Positions 10,548-25,897 are shown, counted from the stretch's first letter. The stretch: 64,000 bases of DNA from Hippasteria phrygiana (GCA_037893225.1 JAZGUH010000222.1:1178001-1242000); one strand, 5' to 3'. Notes: generated by a model not told the origin, from the letters alone. Made by a program: numbers and translations.

Positions 10548-13500
10548 CTGTAGCCAAAAGAAAGGAATAAATGCAGCTTGAATAGCAGGGCTGTAGTGAG
10601 TTCCTGCAAGTCCTTTCACAAGTCCTTTCACAAGTCCAGTCACAAGTAACTGGATGAACAATGACAAAGGAATGCCTTTGTCAAAGCTCATTTGAATAGC
10701 TTGTGATTGGAATTAGGACTGGAGGGCTTGTGATGAAATTGCAGGGACTTGCAGGGACTTGTGATGGACTTGTGATGGACTTGTGATGGACTCGCCTACA
10801 GCCCTGTTGAATAGACAGGAGGTTATGAAGGCAGGGAACAAGAAATTATGTACAGCAGATAGAATACCTATTTCAAGCAGTATGGTTCCACAAAGAAACG
10901 TATAGCACTGGGTGTTGCGAGGAAGGGGGGGGGGGGGGGGGGGGGGTGTGCACTTCACGACCCCACCACCCCCCCCCCCCCCCCCCCCAGAAATTCAAAA
11001 AAGAAGATGAGGGTCGAAGTCAATGTCGTAATGTACATGTATATTTAACACTCTTAACCTGCTGAAAGGGGCCTAAAATGCAGCTGTACAGGGTGTCCCA
11101 AAGAAAATGTCCAGGCCAAACCAGGCAACCTCAGATTCTAGATTTCGACAGATCCTGATGCGGGAACTTCTTACATGAAAAATAGTCTATATTTCATCAA
11201 AATCAGTAAAGCCAATCAAAAGTTATGTCATTTTTTGTGCAGCAAGGTCAGCCTCGATCCAACTAGGAGTGACTGACTGACTTTTTTCATTCCAAGAATC
11301 TGTCCGTTTGTGGTTATAGCAGCTCAGTCATGAAGGGAATCTCTCTGATCGTTTCTTTAGTCTGAAGTAAACTCCCTAGGTGGATGGTCATTTGCTGCAT
11401 AGGGTCTAGTGTTCTGTTTGTTGATGCACCTGTTCAGATCACCACAGATAAAGCGTCGTCGCACAGCAGTGAACTATCTCGAATACCGCATCCTCTGCTC
11501 TGGATCACCTGAAGTTGGAAGCTGACCTTGCTGCACAAAAAATTACTTAATTTCTAATTGGCTTGACTGATTTTGATGAAATAGAGACTATTTTTCATGT
11601 AAGAAGTTCCCGCATCAGGATCTGTCGAAATCGAGTTTCTGAGGTTGCTGGGTTGGCATGGACATTTTTTGGGGACACCCTGTATACAATAGGCCTAGGT
11701 ATCGCGGTCTTGAACAAAGCATCGAGTTTTGTTTCAGCACCACCCTCCCCTTTTGATTTTTTCCACGCCCAGAGATTTCTCCCTTTGCTGCTTTCTGGTG
11801 AGTGCTTTGACCCCTCTAGAAAAAATCCTGGCGACGCCCATGATAGCAGCTTTAGACATTTTCAGAAATAAATGGATTTGGGAGTTAGTGTTTTATAGCG
11901 TGCCAGCAAATATTGTAACACTGACCTGTTTCAAGCTACGTGAGAACAAAAATTCTGTTCTAGTAGTCTGGTTCCCTGACCATACTTTAGACAAAACGGA
12001 GCAATTTATAGAGTTAGGGAATTATCAGGTCAGGGAACTAGACTATTTCCAACGTTTGTCGGCCGACGATATAAATTGCCACCTTTCTTGAAAACGACAG
12101 CACAACAGGTGCCATTATTTCACAGGATGCTTGAGACTGCTATTTACCGGCAGTCTCAGTGAGGTATTTCGTAATAATTTGATACCCTGCACGATATGGG
12201 GGAAAAGGGTACCCCCCTTTTATCCCTATACCCTAAGCACACTCCAGATTATTGTTATCTAACACATCCCCCTAGATTTCTGAATAGAATTCCTGAGATT
12301 CCGGGAACACAATGACCAACACAAAAGAGGGGGGGGGGGGGGTCCCTTTTCCCCCATATCGTGCTTCATATGAATAATTTAGTAGTTTTTTGTTGTGTTT
12401 GCAAATGTTGTATACTACCCTTTTTTAATTTACCAGTGACACACAACAGTTTTCTATGAAAAAAGCCATCACTTTGCCAATGCACCCCCACCTCCCACAC
12501 ACTGCATGGGAGCACTCCATCAAAACTTTCTGTGGAAACAATTGGGGTTTTAAATGATAGTTGCCATTGCAATGACAGAAATATGCTCATTCTTACCATA
12601 GTGCCGTTTCTCCCCTGCTTTGCTTGGTTTCCATACAGGCTGGAAATAAAAAAAAAGGCAGCATTGCAGAGGTGAAATGTTTGTGATCGTATGTAATTCA
12701 ACAAGTGAAATCAGGGCTAGAACTATCAATTAAACATCAGCAGCAATTTTTTATTTTTTTTTAACTTTATGATTAAATCTGCAACTCACAGTATGCCAGC
12801 TGAACATTCTGGCTGAGACACTTTAAAAATAAAAAATAAAACTATAACATTTTAGTTAACAATTTGCTCATTCTGCATTATTTGTCAAAAGCAAATGGTA
12901 TATTGGGGCTTTCAGTATCAATGAAATGAATGACTTTAAATGTAATAAGCTGTAAAGAGAAAATTGCTGATTGGCTGAAAGTCTGAGTTACCTGATCATG
13001 CTTCATGCATATTCAACAGATATACTTACAACATGGGTTTCTTGGGCTAAGGCTAGATCCAAGTCTGGGTCTTCTTGGCAAAGGAGTGCTCGTACCTGAC
13101 CACAGGGAAAAAAACAGAAAAGTAGGTGAAAACTACGATAAATGTTTAATTTTCACTTGACAAACACCATGGTGTTTTTTTGTGATCAACGGTTTCTGTG
13201 CACAGTCACTATAAGCCACATTTTTGAGTAAATGGTGTTACCAACAGTAGTGATTTCATATTTATTGAAATTGTTTATGTTTAGTAACATTATCGTCAAA
13301 CAAACCACAAGGAACTCTGGTGCCTGTAAATTTCATTTTGTGTCTAGATTTTCGATGCTTTTCTTTGTTAACTTTGAGAAAATTAGTAACATTACTTTTT
13401 ACAATTAATAAAAAAGCTTTGAAGAATTATAGCTCCGAAGCGTAAAGAACTGTAGCTCAGAAGCTCAAAGACTTTCCCTAACTCTAACCCTCCAGGGCAT

Positions 13501-16500
13501 TTTGGCTAGAAACCCTGCCAGATGCATCAGATTGCATACTTTGTCAAATTGACGCTGTCAACACAGATGCAATATGCTGCGTCTGGCAGGGTTAGGGTTA
13601 ATCAGAAACCAATTATTAAATTTATTTCATTAATTGTAAATTCTTTTCTGTTTGTACTCCAAAATACAGTAGTTACAGCACTTTTTTTGCTAAAAATATA
13701 GCACAGGGAGCTCTGGTTCCTGTAAATTTCATTTTGTGTAAAGGTTTGAGGGACGATGTTTTTTTATTCTTCTTTTTATTACTGGAAATGAAACCAAGGA
13801 TTTCTCAAAAGTGCATATCAGGCACTGTGGCTCAGAAGCCTGAAAAAAACCGAAGCTTAAAGAATTTTCTTAATCAGAAATAAACCTTACCTCAACATTA
13901 CCGAGTCCTTGCAGAACAAACACGAAGAATCCCTACAACAAAGGAAAACAAAGAAAATACTGAGTGGAAGGGCTAGCTCAGATCAATCAATCAATCAAAC
14001 AAACATTTATTTCCATAATCAGCAATGAAATATATACAAAGTTAAATTCAAAATAGACATGATAACAAATCAAATAATTAATTACAAAAGCTGATGTGGA
14101 GGCATATTCAAAAGACCGAAGGCTTGTATTGAAATGCCTTTAAGCAAACAGACTAGACTAATAATTATGTCAAGATAAACACAGACAAGACGACAAGAAA
14201 CAAGGACAGACAAACGACCAAATAGTACCAAAAACAGATAATATGCTGAACTGACATATATATACTGAAGAACAATTAGATGAGCAATGTATAGTTAAAG
14301 TTAAGAGAGGGAGCTATTTTAAATAACAGTATATAAGATGCTTCTTCCAGGATTTTTTAAGCAACGCACAGACGACTTTGATTTAATTTCAGCATCGATA
14401 CCATCTATGAGCTGACCAAAGCTGGACTCAAACCCCTGAGTACTGTATTAACTGCAAGTCAAGTGCTCCACCAACTGAGCTCTGGGGCTTTAGATGAGAT
14501 GTACATGTACAAGGGCATTTCTGAAATTTTAATTTATATGTGGCTTAAAAATGCTGCATCTGTGCTTTTTAGGCATCATGGCACCTTCTTCTAAATTTAA
14601 CTGCTAATTTGTTGGCATTATTTTTTTTACCATTGTTAATAGCATTAGATAAGTTATGATGAGCTTTTCAGTGAGACATTCCACACAAAAATAGATTGAT
14701 GATATAAATTTGAATTTCTGCAATAGGAGCAAGACAAACCCTAGCTATTTGTACACTGTTTATATATTTTATGACCAAATAGATTGCTTAGGGTAGTAAA
14801 TGTTTTCGGTTGTTTTTTTTTCGTTCAAAAATAGTTTTCCTACATTATATTGTTAGTAGGAAGAAATCAATTGAATTGAAATAGGTGTAGGAATTAATTT
14901 GCCTATATGCAGGCTTTCAAGCAGACCCTGGTGAAATAGTAGAATCAATATTTTCAAAAACAGGACTTTGGAGGACAAAATCGGGATAAAAGTAGGACTT
15001 TTGCGGGCTTTCAGGAGTAGTTTTCGTTGATACTCATGTCCGCAGCATCACAAGCCTCATGTTATGCACTACAACACCTTTGCTCCATCCTCCACTATTA
15101 AGCCCTTGGAAGTAAAGTTGCAGTACATGCACCCAAGCTCTTCATTGTGTGATATTTATGATTATAACACCCCTTCCACACATTCTGTGTCTCGATTGGC
15201 CGAGAGCGAGTCACATGGCATTTTCTATTTTTGCTATCTTCCTGTGCACGGCCAAAAGTATTATACCCGTAGCAACCAAAGTACTATACCATTAGCAACC
15301 AAAGTACTATACCCATGGCGCGGTATTTGTGTGCAGATGCATGCGGGTGTGCGCGTTGAGCGTTGCGCGTAACGCGTATTGTTCCAAAGTGCCAGTGCTA
15401 CAGAGCTGGGTTCAAACATTTCGTTAACGGGTGGTTTTAAAAAGAGCAAATAAATTTTCCACTAATTTTGTATTGAAATAGAAGTCCATTTTAACTGTAT
15501 TTAGATTTAAATAATGTTAAATTTTTTAAATCAAGCAGAATCTGTGGGTGAGGTGTTATAAAACAAACATTTACTGCTTTTATCTCGTGGTCTGGTAAAA
15601 CTAGCTTCCCTCTGTGATCCACGGAGCATTCTATTTTCCCTCAGCTTCGCCTCGGGAAAATAGAATGCTCCATGGATCACCTCGGGAGGCTCGTTTTACT
15701 ACACCACTTGAAGCAGTAAATATTTGTATACTGTGTGTAATATATATAACGCCCTTTTCCGCATTAGGGCGACCGGTCTATGGGCATTGTGCATATAAAC
15801 AAATGTAACCTAACCCTATCTCTTCCTATTGCTTTTACCTTAAGGCGACCGGTAATCGGTCGCCCTAAGCCGGTCGGTCGCCCCATGCCCATAGAAATAC
15901 GGTGACCGGTCGCCCTATGCTGGAAAAGGTGAGTATACTGTTACGTAAAATATTCAGTGAGATTTCATTTCTCGCAGTTGTGGGACAAAAGGTGGGACAA
16001 AAGGTAGGAAAAAGTAGGAACAATTAGGAATTTAAAGAAAAAAGTGGGAGCAAGGTAAACAAATTAGGAAGAAGGAAAAGTAGGAATACTTGAATGCTGA
16101 GCACTATATGTAGCACAAATGGTAAAAGTCTTGTCAGCTTTCACAATGAATTATATCACTGTATCTAGTACATTTTAAACTACCCTAAACCTTACAAACT
16201 CCAACAGCAGGTTGTGTTGAATTTTGATGGGTTTAGGACTGTAGCGCCTTGGCACCATTACTATGATGCCCCAATTTGTCTAAATATTGTCCAAATATTG
16301 TGCCATAGGTATACTGCACAGTGTTGGATTTTGACAGGTTGAGGACACTTCCTAGTAAAAATGCCTAGGGGCTTATAGGGTTAAGATTGCCCAACCTGAT
16401 ATAACTAGTGAAATCTTATTCCTCTACATGACTGAGCTTACCAGAAGCGAATTCAAGATGACAAACAAATAACTTGTCCACAGGGGTCCGCCATAGATTG

Positions 16501-19500
16501 CCTTCCACCCAGTAACCCAGGTTACAGCAAATAAAATGGTGAGGAGGATGGTTGCGCGTACACCGGACCTGCCAAATACACCACAAACAGTTTGCATGAT
16601 AACAATTATTTACAAAATCAGTAACACTTATTGAAGATCTCATTTTTATGCTTCGATGACACAAAAACATTCGGCCAATCCGCAGTCGAGAAGCCTCTAA
16701 ATAAAGTGGGGGCAGTTACTGACATTTTAGAGAGAAGGCTTGTGAAATTTACAAGTAGTCTATCACATCAAATTAAAATACGCATGTCACTTTATAATTG
16801 AGCATGAACAACAGAGATAAATATTCAAAATCTCGGTAACCAACCTGACTACAAAAACATGTGTGCCCAAAGCCCAAATCATGGGTACACCTTTGTTGGT
16901 GCCCTCATGAGGAACATCTTAATTAGTAAAGATGTAAGACAATTTTAAAGTTATACACGAAAAGTTAACTAGCTCGACGTCAAATACAAGAATAAAAGTG
17001 CTGACAGTTTGTCAAATACCAGATCTGCAAATAATTGTTCCATGTTGATGCCGTTCAGATAATGGTGTCCTTTTACAAAAGTATACTAGTGATTGTGGGT
17101 GTGAAAAACTTTACTGAAATAGGGCCCCCAAGCTCAGTCCGATGAACTGTATTGTTATAATACATGACTCGGGTACAAGTGAACACTGAGTCCAGGGCCC
17201 AGTTTCATAGCGCCGTTTTAACAGTTCGCAGAAAAGTTGTGATAACTATAGCATGAAAAATGTTGTTGGCTTAAGTGTTATTTCACAGCCAAGTAGTGCA
17301 AACGCCTATGCGCAAATGGAGATTTATATTATTGCGTGACTATTTTCAGCAAATTCTGCCTCTGAAGTTGGTGATCCTTTTCCTGTGCTTAAAGCTTACA
17401 TTCTCTATGAAATGGATGGAGGCTCTCTTAAAACCCTTTGCGTCCATCCGGCTGTTATTGATGGGGTGCTGGTATATATGCCAATATCAGCGGCTGTGCA
17501 GCCAAGCATAAATGCAAACAATAGGCCCCACACTGAATAGAGTGGTCCTATTCATCGCACTCGGAGCCGCTTCGTGTGATTGAAAGCTTTGTTTGTAAAA
17601 ACCTCCATCTATTCATTACACTCCCAATCAAGAACAATATAGTTATAAAATGAATAGATTGAGTAAGTGCAGGAATGCACCTGTAGACATCAACTGGCCA
17701 GGTAATCTTTTGTGTGAATGAAAGCTTTGTTAAAGCTCCATCTATTCATTACACTCCCATTCAAGAACAATGTAGTTCAAAAATGAATAGATTGAGTAAA
17801 TTCAGGAATGCGCCTATAGACGTCAACTGGCCAGGTAATCTTTTTCAAACCATAACTATGGCTGTCGTCCGAATTCAACAGAAAACCGTGTACTTAGCAA
17901 CCCTATGAAATTGGGCCCAGACTGTTTCTGTGTGATACGATTTATCTTGTCAGTAGGAATGCAATTTATAGGTTCACAGTCTACAAAGCCTCTCTCATTC
18001 AACAAGCCTCTCTCATTGAACTCCATTTTCAGGAGAGAATAGTAAAATCTTTCCGGTTTGTTCCCACCTGAAGCCAGTTGTCCGATCCAGCTTACAGATC
18101 ACGCTGTCTGTATCCCTGATCACTATGATCAGCACAAAGACGTTCACCTGTCGAAATCAATCATGCAAATAGGATCTTTGGTCACATAATTACCAAATAA
18201 TTTTGAGCATACTTTGGAATGTAATGCTTCAAGGAAGTCAGGACAGGGTAGGAAGGGAACCATTAAAAGAAATCATATTATAAAGAGTAATCTATTTTGA
18301 AGATACTTGTTCTGTTAATTATATTTTTATCTTTGTTTTTAATAAAGAGGATCTTTATTGCAAAGAGAAATCTTCCTCATTTTGCAGATTAAGGTATATT
18401 AGAATAAGAGGCAATTATTTAAATAATAAAAAGTTACTTTTGGGAGCATTTTTCTTTTTTTTTAAGTCCTGCATCTAGCCCGCTGGTGCGATTTGTCTAA
18501 AAGTGACGCAAAATGATGCAAATTTATCTCAGCAATCCACTTCAGTAAAAAAATGGTAGTCTCATTTTGTTAGCATCAATGAGTATTTATATATTTTACT
18601 CTGAATTTTCAAAGTGAACGAAGAAAACTGGCAGGATTTGAACCTGCGACCTCTGGAATACCGTACCAGCGTTCTACTATATGGCAATATGGGTTGACTT
18701 CTGAATACAACGTAGCACCCCCTCTCAACAAAGATACTGACAATTTGGGAGACCGCCAACATAGGGCAAGATAGTTCAGTTGGAAGAGCACCGGTACGGT
18801 ATTCCGGAAGTCGCAGGTTCGAATCCCGCTCCTGCCAGTTGTCTTTGTTCACTTTGTAAATTTTACTCCGAGAACAGAATTTATATCACAACGGATTTTG
18901 TGAGGTTGACTTACACAGAGAGCTATGCAGCAAGGAGCCGAAAATGCCCATGGCATTCCATCCGTCTCGACAAGCCAACATCTAAATTCAAACAGCAAAA
19001 CAAAGATGAATTTGAAGTACAACCTGAGTCTACAGGTCTTAACCACTTTGAAAAAGACCACCTGGCCGGTTGTCATCTATACTCGCATGTCGTCTATACT
19101 GCACATACTCATTTCATTCATGATTCAACTATATTGTTCTTGAATGGGAGCGCAATGAATAGATGGAGCTTTTTCAAACAAAGCTTTCATTCACACAAAA
19201 AGGGGGGCTCCAAGTGCAATGGATAGGACCACTCTATTAAGTGTGGTGAATACTGTTTGCATTTATAGGCTTGGATGCACAGCCCCTTTTTGGCATACCA
19301 GCTCCCCATCAATAACAGCAGGACGTACACAAGGGTTAAAAATGTGATAATTTCTCCAGCTTGCTGAAGGTACATCATGGAGTTAGATCTGGGCCGGCCA
19401 ACCAACGAAAAACCATTTGGCCGGTGGTAGGGTTTATCAACCTTACCATTTCTGATAGCCCTGTCTTAATTACCATGGGTTGATTCTTTGAAAATAAAAA

Positions 19501-22500
19501 AATTAATAAAAATTCACTTACAGATCGTAAGCTTGAGGTTGATATGCCTTTAGTGACACTGTTGTAAGAGAGCCAACCACCATTGCAGGCAGGCCTATAG
19601 GTCAAACATATACAAAACCAGTAGTGTAGCCAGATTCTTAAGTTTTGTAAATAATTTGCAAAGCAGGCCAAAGATATATGGATGTTTGGATGGATGAGAG
19701 GGGAGCCCTAGGGTCCAGTTTTTTATGGGCGGTGCTTTTGAGAGCATTTACATACATACATATTATAGGGCGGGTGGGGGGGGGGGGGGGGGGAGTTCCC
19801 CCTTAAGTTGGCTGCCTTAGTGCACCACTGAACCAAACTGTCAAATTCTACAAATACAGAAAATCATATGCAGTCTTGGTTGAAAGTTTAAATGCACTTT
19901 AAAATTGTTTCTGCAAGTGATTTATTAATAGAGCTGCCTGGTTTTTAAAATATTTTTTTTTTTACTGTAAATTCTCAGTATAACAAAAAATTGATGCTTC
20001 AAGAGTCCTTCCTCATAATCATTAGGATTTGGTTCACAGCTTTGGGATAAATTGGGAAATTGTTTGCAGGACTATCTAAACTTTCAACCTTACTGTATGG
20101 TTTTGAAAGTGAATCAGATTAAAAAAATACAACAGGTGCATTCAAAAGAATGTCGATCGGGTGGTCCATAATATCGATCAATGCATGTAAAACACCAGCA
20201 TGCTTTGCGTGCAAATTTTTACCGGCACGGCATGCAGTTGCAGCTGACATGTGAACAACTTTATTGGCGAGAATCGAATATTTAAGCCGTTTTAAATAAC
20301 TGAATACTAAATTATTCGATAATTAAACAGCCCTCCTCCGAATCTTCCTCTGAATAAGGATATGATGCTTGATGGAAGGACACATATCACACGTACCCCA
20401 TCCCCCAATCATATAGTACTTCATGCCATTCCTCCATACAGCCAAGCCTCGGAGGCCATCACTGGTGTCCATGCCTCCTACACTGGTGTTTCTGTATAGC
20501 TGGCATACCTCCATGGTTGACCACACGATAACAGCCAGGTACAAGTAGTGCATACATGCACCCGAGGCTAGGCACAGTGCCTATAGGCCAAAATAGAAAA
20601 TTACAAAAAAGCCTCCGAAATTTTTACTATAAAATGTGACCTGGCAGCACAAATTGAGTGCGAAATTTACACCGGTTTTCTGAGTTACAAGCAGAAAAGT
20701 AAGTTTTGGGACTTTAACAACTGTAAATTTGAAAAACACTATTCTATCATATCTCCAAATTTTTAAACTGAATCCAGTTTCGAAATATTGAACTTGGATT
20801 AAAGTGTGCACAGATCACAAACGTTCAGCTTCATTTTTTCAAAATAAGAGGTCAAGACTCTGACAACTCCAAACAGTATCAGGGGCTAGGAATAGGTACC
20901 ACAACACACAATATATCAAATTAAAGTTTTTAATCTGTACAATGTACTTTCAGGAAATATCATTTTTCAAGACAAGGCAATAATAATTGAGTGCAAACCT
21001 GATTGTTACTTGTCAGCTCTGACAAGGCAAATACCACAGACGCTAAGAGGCATGCCAGACACTGGTTGAGATGAATGGAATGACGCAGGGTGTGTACACG
21101 CCTGGTGCAAGAGATAAACAAATAATGAAAGTATATCAATAACTAAGTTTCATAAGCACTCCTCGTCACTGATAATCCATCAGATATTAAATTTGTGAAG
21201 TTTCGTGAGGTCTAGCATAAACAGTTCTGACCCATAAGAAACTGTACTACTAAAGAGAGCTGATTTTTCCCTTTCCCGACATAATATATGAAGCACTGCA
21301 ATGCTCGGCTCTTACCGAGAGCCTGTGGGAAAAAATTCACAACCTCCCGATTACTAGTACAGACGTCTGAGCATACAATGCTTCACACACTACATCAGGA
21401 AAGAGCTAAAATCTCTCTTCTAGTTTACATCATCCCTGATGCAAATTCCATCTTCACACCGATCTCAATCATGTTCCAGCTGAACCAAGATTTAGTAAAT
21501 TAGAACAGAGATTTGTTTTCTCTTTTTTCTTTTTGCCCTATCCCGGCGTAATGTATAAAGCACTGTATACTCAGTGCTTTCCAAGAGCCTGTGTGAAAAG
21601 AATCACAGGCTTACTCGGGCGGGATTCGAACCCACGACCAAAAAGCACTGATTATACAGTGATTCATACATTACGTCGGGATAGGGCAAAAAACTCTGTT
21701 CTAATTTACATCATCATCCCCGATGCAAACATTTCAACTTGTTTAGTAAGTTAGTCAAATCTTTAATTTGCCATACATCTTACTTTGACACAATGTATGT
21801 GATGACAAGAATCAGAAGGAGAAAGACAGACAATCCCACCAAACATCTCACGAGCCATCGCAGCACAACTGCATGTTCATTCGGCACCTGAAACAAAATC
21901 CAAAGGCAAGTACCCAACAAAAATAGAACCAACCAAAAATACTCATGGCCGTTATGTAAAAAGGATTCACCACAAGGAGCTTTATAATTACACAACTAGA
22001 GCAGTCAAACGTCGACCGCTGCCACACCCCTATTACATACATTTACTCTGTGAGTTTCGTACACGGCTCTTGACATACCAGGGTTTTGACAAGCAATGTT
22101 TTTACTGTCTGTGACTGCTTAAGCCAGAAATAGGTGTTAATGTGGGTCGGGTACACCCTATGACTCTTGATAAATTAAACTCCAAAATCACATCAAAACT
22201 TAGTATTCATCATTATTTCAGAAGCATTCAAAGCATTTTTTACTATTTAGATTTCCATGGTCAAAAACACCACAAGGGAAACTGCAGACTATATAGGTAT
22301 TAGTGAACAAGAAAACTGGCAGGAGAGGGATTTGAACCTGTGACCTCCGGAACACTGTACCAGCGCTCTACCAACTAAGCTACATGTATGTTGCCCTATG
22401 TTGGCTGTCTCCCAAATTATCAGCATCTTTGTTTACGGAGTGCTAGTGAGAAGTCATAAACCCATAACACTGTATCGTTTCCCAGGTTGTACTGTAAAGT

Positions 22501-25024
22501 TGGGGCATGATCCCTATAGCTAAATGGAAACCTGTCTATAAATCCCAAATTTATGGAAAATCCTCAACTTAAACAAAAAGCAGATCTCTTAAGGACTTAG
22601 TATATAAATATGACCGGGTCATAATTTTTCACTATTTTCATTTAGGGCGATCTCACCTCATCTGGTTGGGGTTCCACAATAACAGCAAATTGAGTCAGAT
22701 GGTAACAGCGACACACAGTCTGGGTCTGACTGGTACTCTGCAACTCGCAGCCCTCACGATCCCATGCTCCGTTAATGGTATGGCTGGAACCAGTCAAAAT
22801 TATGATCTTACTGACTGATATTAAATACTGAAGATGGCAGACACAGAACAGCATCTCAAAAACTCATTCCACTGGAAATGTCGCCTATCCAAATCAGGAA
22901 CACAAAACATTTGCAGTGTTCCAAATTAAAAAGGAAACGACTTTTGTACGACTTTTGTACAACTTTTGGAATCACCTTAATTTTTAATCACATCACAATA
23001 ATTCTGCCACTAGTGAACTTTCACAATAAAAGTGCACTGCATCCTAATGGTATAAGAGTACTGATAGTTGTGGTCTTTGGGTGAGCATTTTGAACGCAAT
23101 ATGGTATACAAATATTGACTGCTTCAAGTGGTGTAGTAAAACCAGCCTCCCAAGGTGATCCATGAAGCATTATATTCACCTCGGGAAAATAGAATGCTCC
23201 AAGGATCAGCGAGGGAGGCTAGTTTTACTACACTACGAGATAAAGCAGTCAATATTTGTTTTACATTTATAACACCTGTCCCACGGATTCTGCTTGATTT
23301 AAGCATTAACTGAATAATTTCATTTAAATACAATACAAATGTACATCTATTTGAATTCGAAATTAGATGAAAATTATTTGCACTTTTCCAAATTACCCCC
23401 CTCACGAAATGTTTGAACCAGTTCTGTAGCGCTAGCGCTTGGGAAGAATACGCATGACACACAAGGCACACATACACCCGTATGCATTTTGCACACATAC
23501 CGGTGCTGTGGTATAGAGTACCGAATCGACGTCAATCATTGCAATGTTTGGAACCAGAATACATTCTAAACTGCATGTGTTTGGAACCAGTTGCCGCGGC
23601 AACTGACGTCAGACTTCGGTACTCTATAGTACTTTGGTTGCTACGGGTATAGTACTTTTGGCCGTGCACAGGAAAATAGCAATAGCGAATGTCATGTGAC
23701 TCGCTGTCGGCCAATCGAGACACAGAATCTGTGGGTGAGGTGTTATAAAATATGCTTGCAGTTAAGTTGGTAGACCCTACGGAAAAATACAATTCATCCC
23801 AATAATGCATGAGAAGCACGTACTAATAATGTTAATCTTTGGGGCTTATGATGTTGAGTACTTACGGAACATCAAAATTCCAAAATGCACAGACTGAACT
23901 TTCCCCGTTTGTATCAATCACTGGCTGCAATAGGAAAATGTTGATAAGAAATTGGAGTCAGTTCAAAAATAGGATGTTTTACATTCATATATCAAAATGA
24001 TTAATTAACATTCATAAATATCTTGATTTAACCAAAAGAGTCACATGCAGGGGGGAGGGATAAACACTTGTTTAATCATGGCCAGGAGTTTGAATGGTTA
24101 GAAAGGCCTGACTTTTCGATACGAGCAGAATCGGTTTCAAATCTTGTCAGAGTTGCTTTCTGCCAGTCAGAACCAGTTATCACCAGTAATTGAAATGCAC
24201 TTGAAAACATACATTAGGTTTGCATGTGTACATGCAGGCATGAGTTTGTTTTTGCATTAAATATAGGAGACCTTTTTTTATGCATAATCGCCCCAAGCAA
24301 AGGCTATAAAAGCCACTCCAGGCAAAGGGCTAGAAGAAGAAATAAAGAAGGGAAATCAGGAAAAGCTGGAAGAAGGAATTGATATTCTTCTTGAAACAAG
24401 CTAGATCATAGAATGGACGGAAACACACACACACACTAGGTAAGGAGTTGCAACAAGATACAGCACGTGGGAAAATAGCGATTTGAGTAGCTCTTTGTTC
24501 TACATCTTGGCACAACTAGAGTGTGAGATGAAGCAGAGAGTCTGGTTGAACGTTCAAATACCCTGACAGGAGGAACCAAGTTAAACAGACTGGTGGAACA
24601 ATACACGACAATAGGGTCCCCGGTTGAGAAATGAACCCGTTTGAAATTTGTATCCAAAACCAATAAGGGTCCTTGACAAAAAGTATGAACAATTGGAGTA
24701 CAACAGGTGGTCCCCGATTGAAGGTGTGTACAGGTTCTGTATATATCTCCGAGGACAAGAGGACAAAGGAAATACACAGAAACCTTTCAGTCCTTGCACG
24801 TCAAGTCTTTTGTTGAAATCGGTCCTCGCACGTAGAAGTACGTGCTTAGTCTATGGGGTTGGGTTATATTAAAGGAACAATAGGAAACACAAAGCATTGT
24901 CCTAGCTCACATGTATTGGGAAAGTACGATTGTGTGTTCACACTTGTGTGCAATAGATATTGACACTCGATCAGTGCCCATGCATGCACACTTTTGCAGA
25001 CAAAGTTAGGTGAAGAGCTATGCT

Positions 25025-25062
<38 letters not shown>

Positions 25063-25865
25063 ACAGGAGCGGAATTTGAACCTGTGACCTCCAGAATACC
25101 GCACCGGTACTCTACCAGCTGATGAGCTATCTTGTTCGGGGGCGGTAGTCAGAGATCATTGGTTTGTTTGACGATAAAATGTATTAAATTTTGAGAATGA
25201 AAGTATGATGATCTGGGGCCAATTTCATAGAGCTGCTTAAAGGTAGTGTACACGATTGGTAATCCTCCAATTGTTTTTTACTGAATTATTACGAATTACC
25301 TTACTAGACTTTAGGTAAATGGCAGTCTGAAGCATCCTGCGAAATCATGGCACCTGGTGTGCTGTCGTTTTCAGAAAAGGTGGAAATTGATATTGTTTTC
25401 CAACGACTGTTGGCCGACAATCGTTGGAAATAGTCTAGTTCCCTGACCTGATAATTCCCTGACGTCTATAAGTTGCTCCGTTTTGTCTAAAGTTTGGTCA
25501 GGGAACCAGACTACTAGAACATAATTTTTTCTCTCTACGCAGACTAGTTTTCCCAGCATATATGCACACAAAACTTTAAACAGGTCAGTGTTTCAGTTTT
25601 TGCTGGCACCCTATAAAATACTAACCCCCAAATCCATTTATTTCTGGCAATTACAGCAAAAGCAAATGGTGTACACTACCTTTAAGCACAATAATTTGAT
25701 TAAGCACAAAAAATACTTAAGTTACATCACTTGGTAACTTGAATTTTATTAAACACGTTTTTTTTAGTTAAGCAAATTTCTGTGAAACTGGCCCCTTTTC
25801 ATATACCCAGCAAGATATGGGACCCCTCTTGGCCCTATAGTCACTCCAGACTATTGTTTCCTAAC

Positions 25866-25897
<32 letters not shown>

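Noticed and set aside
10713..10958. Proline-rich protein
   Set aside because: The proline run is a poly-G tract read on the other strand, and the frame crosses the hAT MITE.
13475..13602. Telomere-like CCCTAA sequence as an internal telomeric site
   Set aside because: Only one or two units, lying at the ends of a MITE family also found at 45367-45515.
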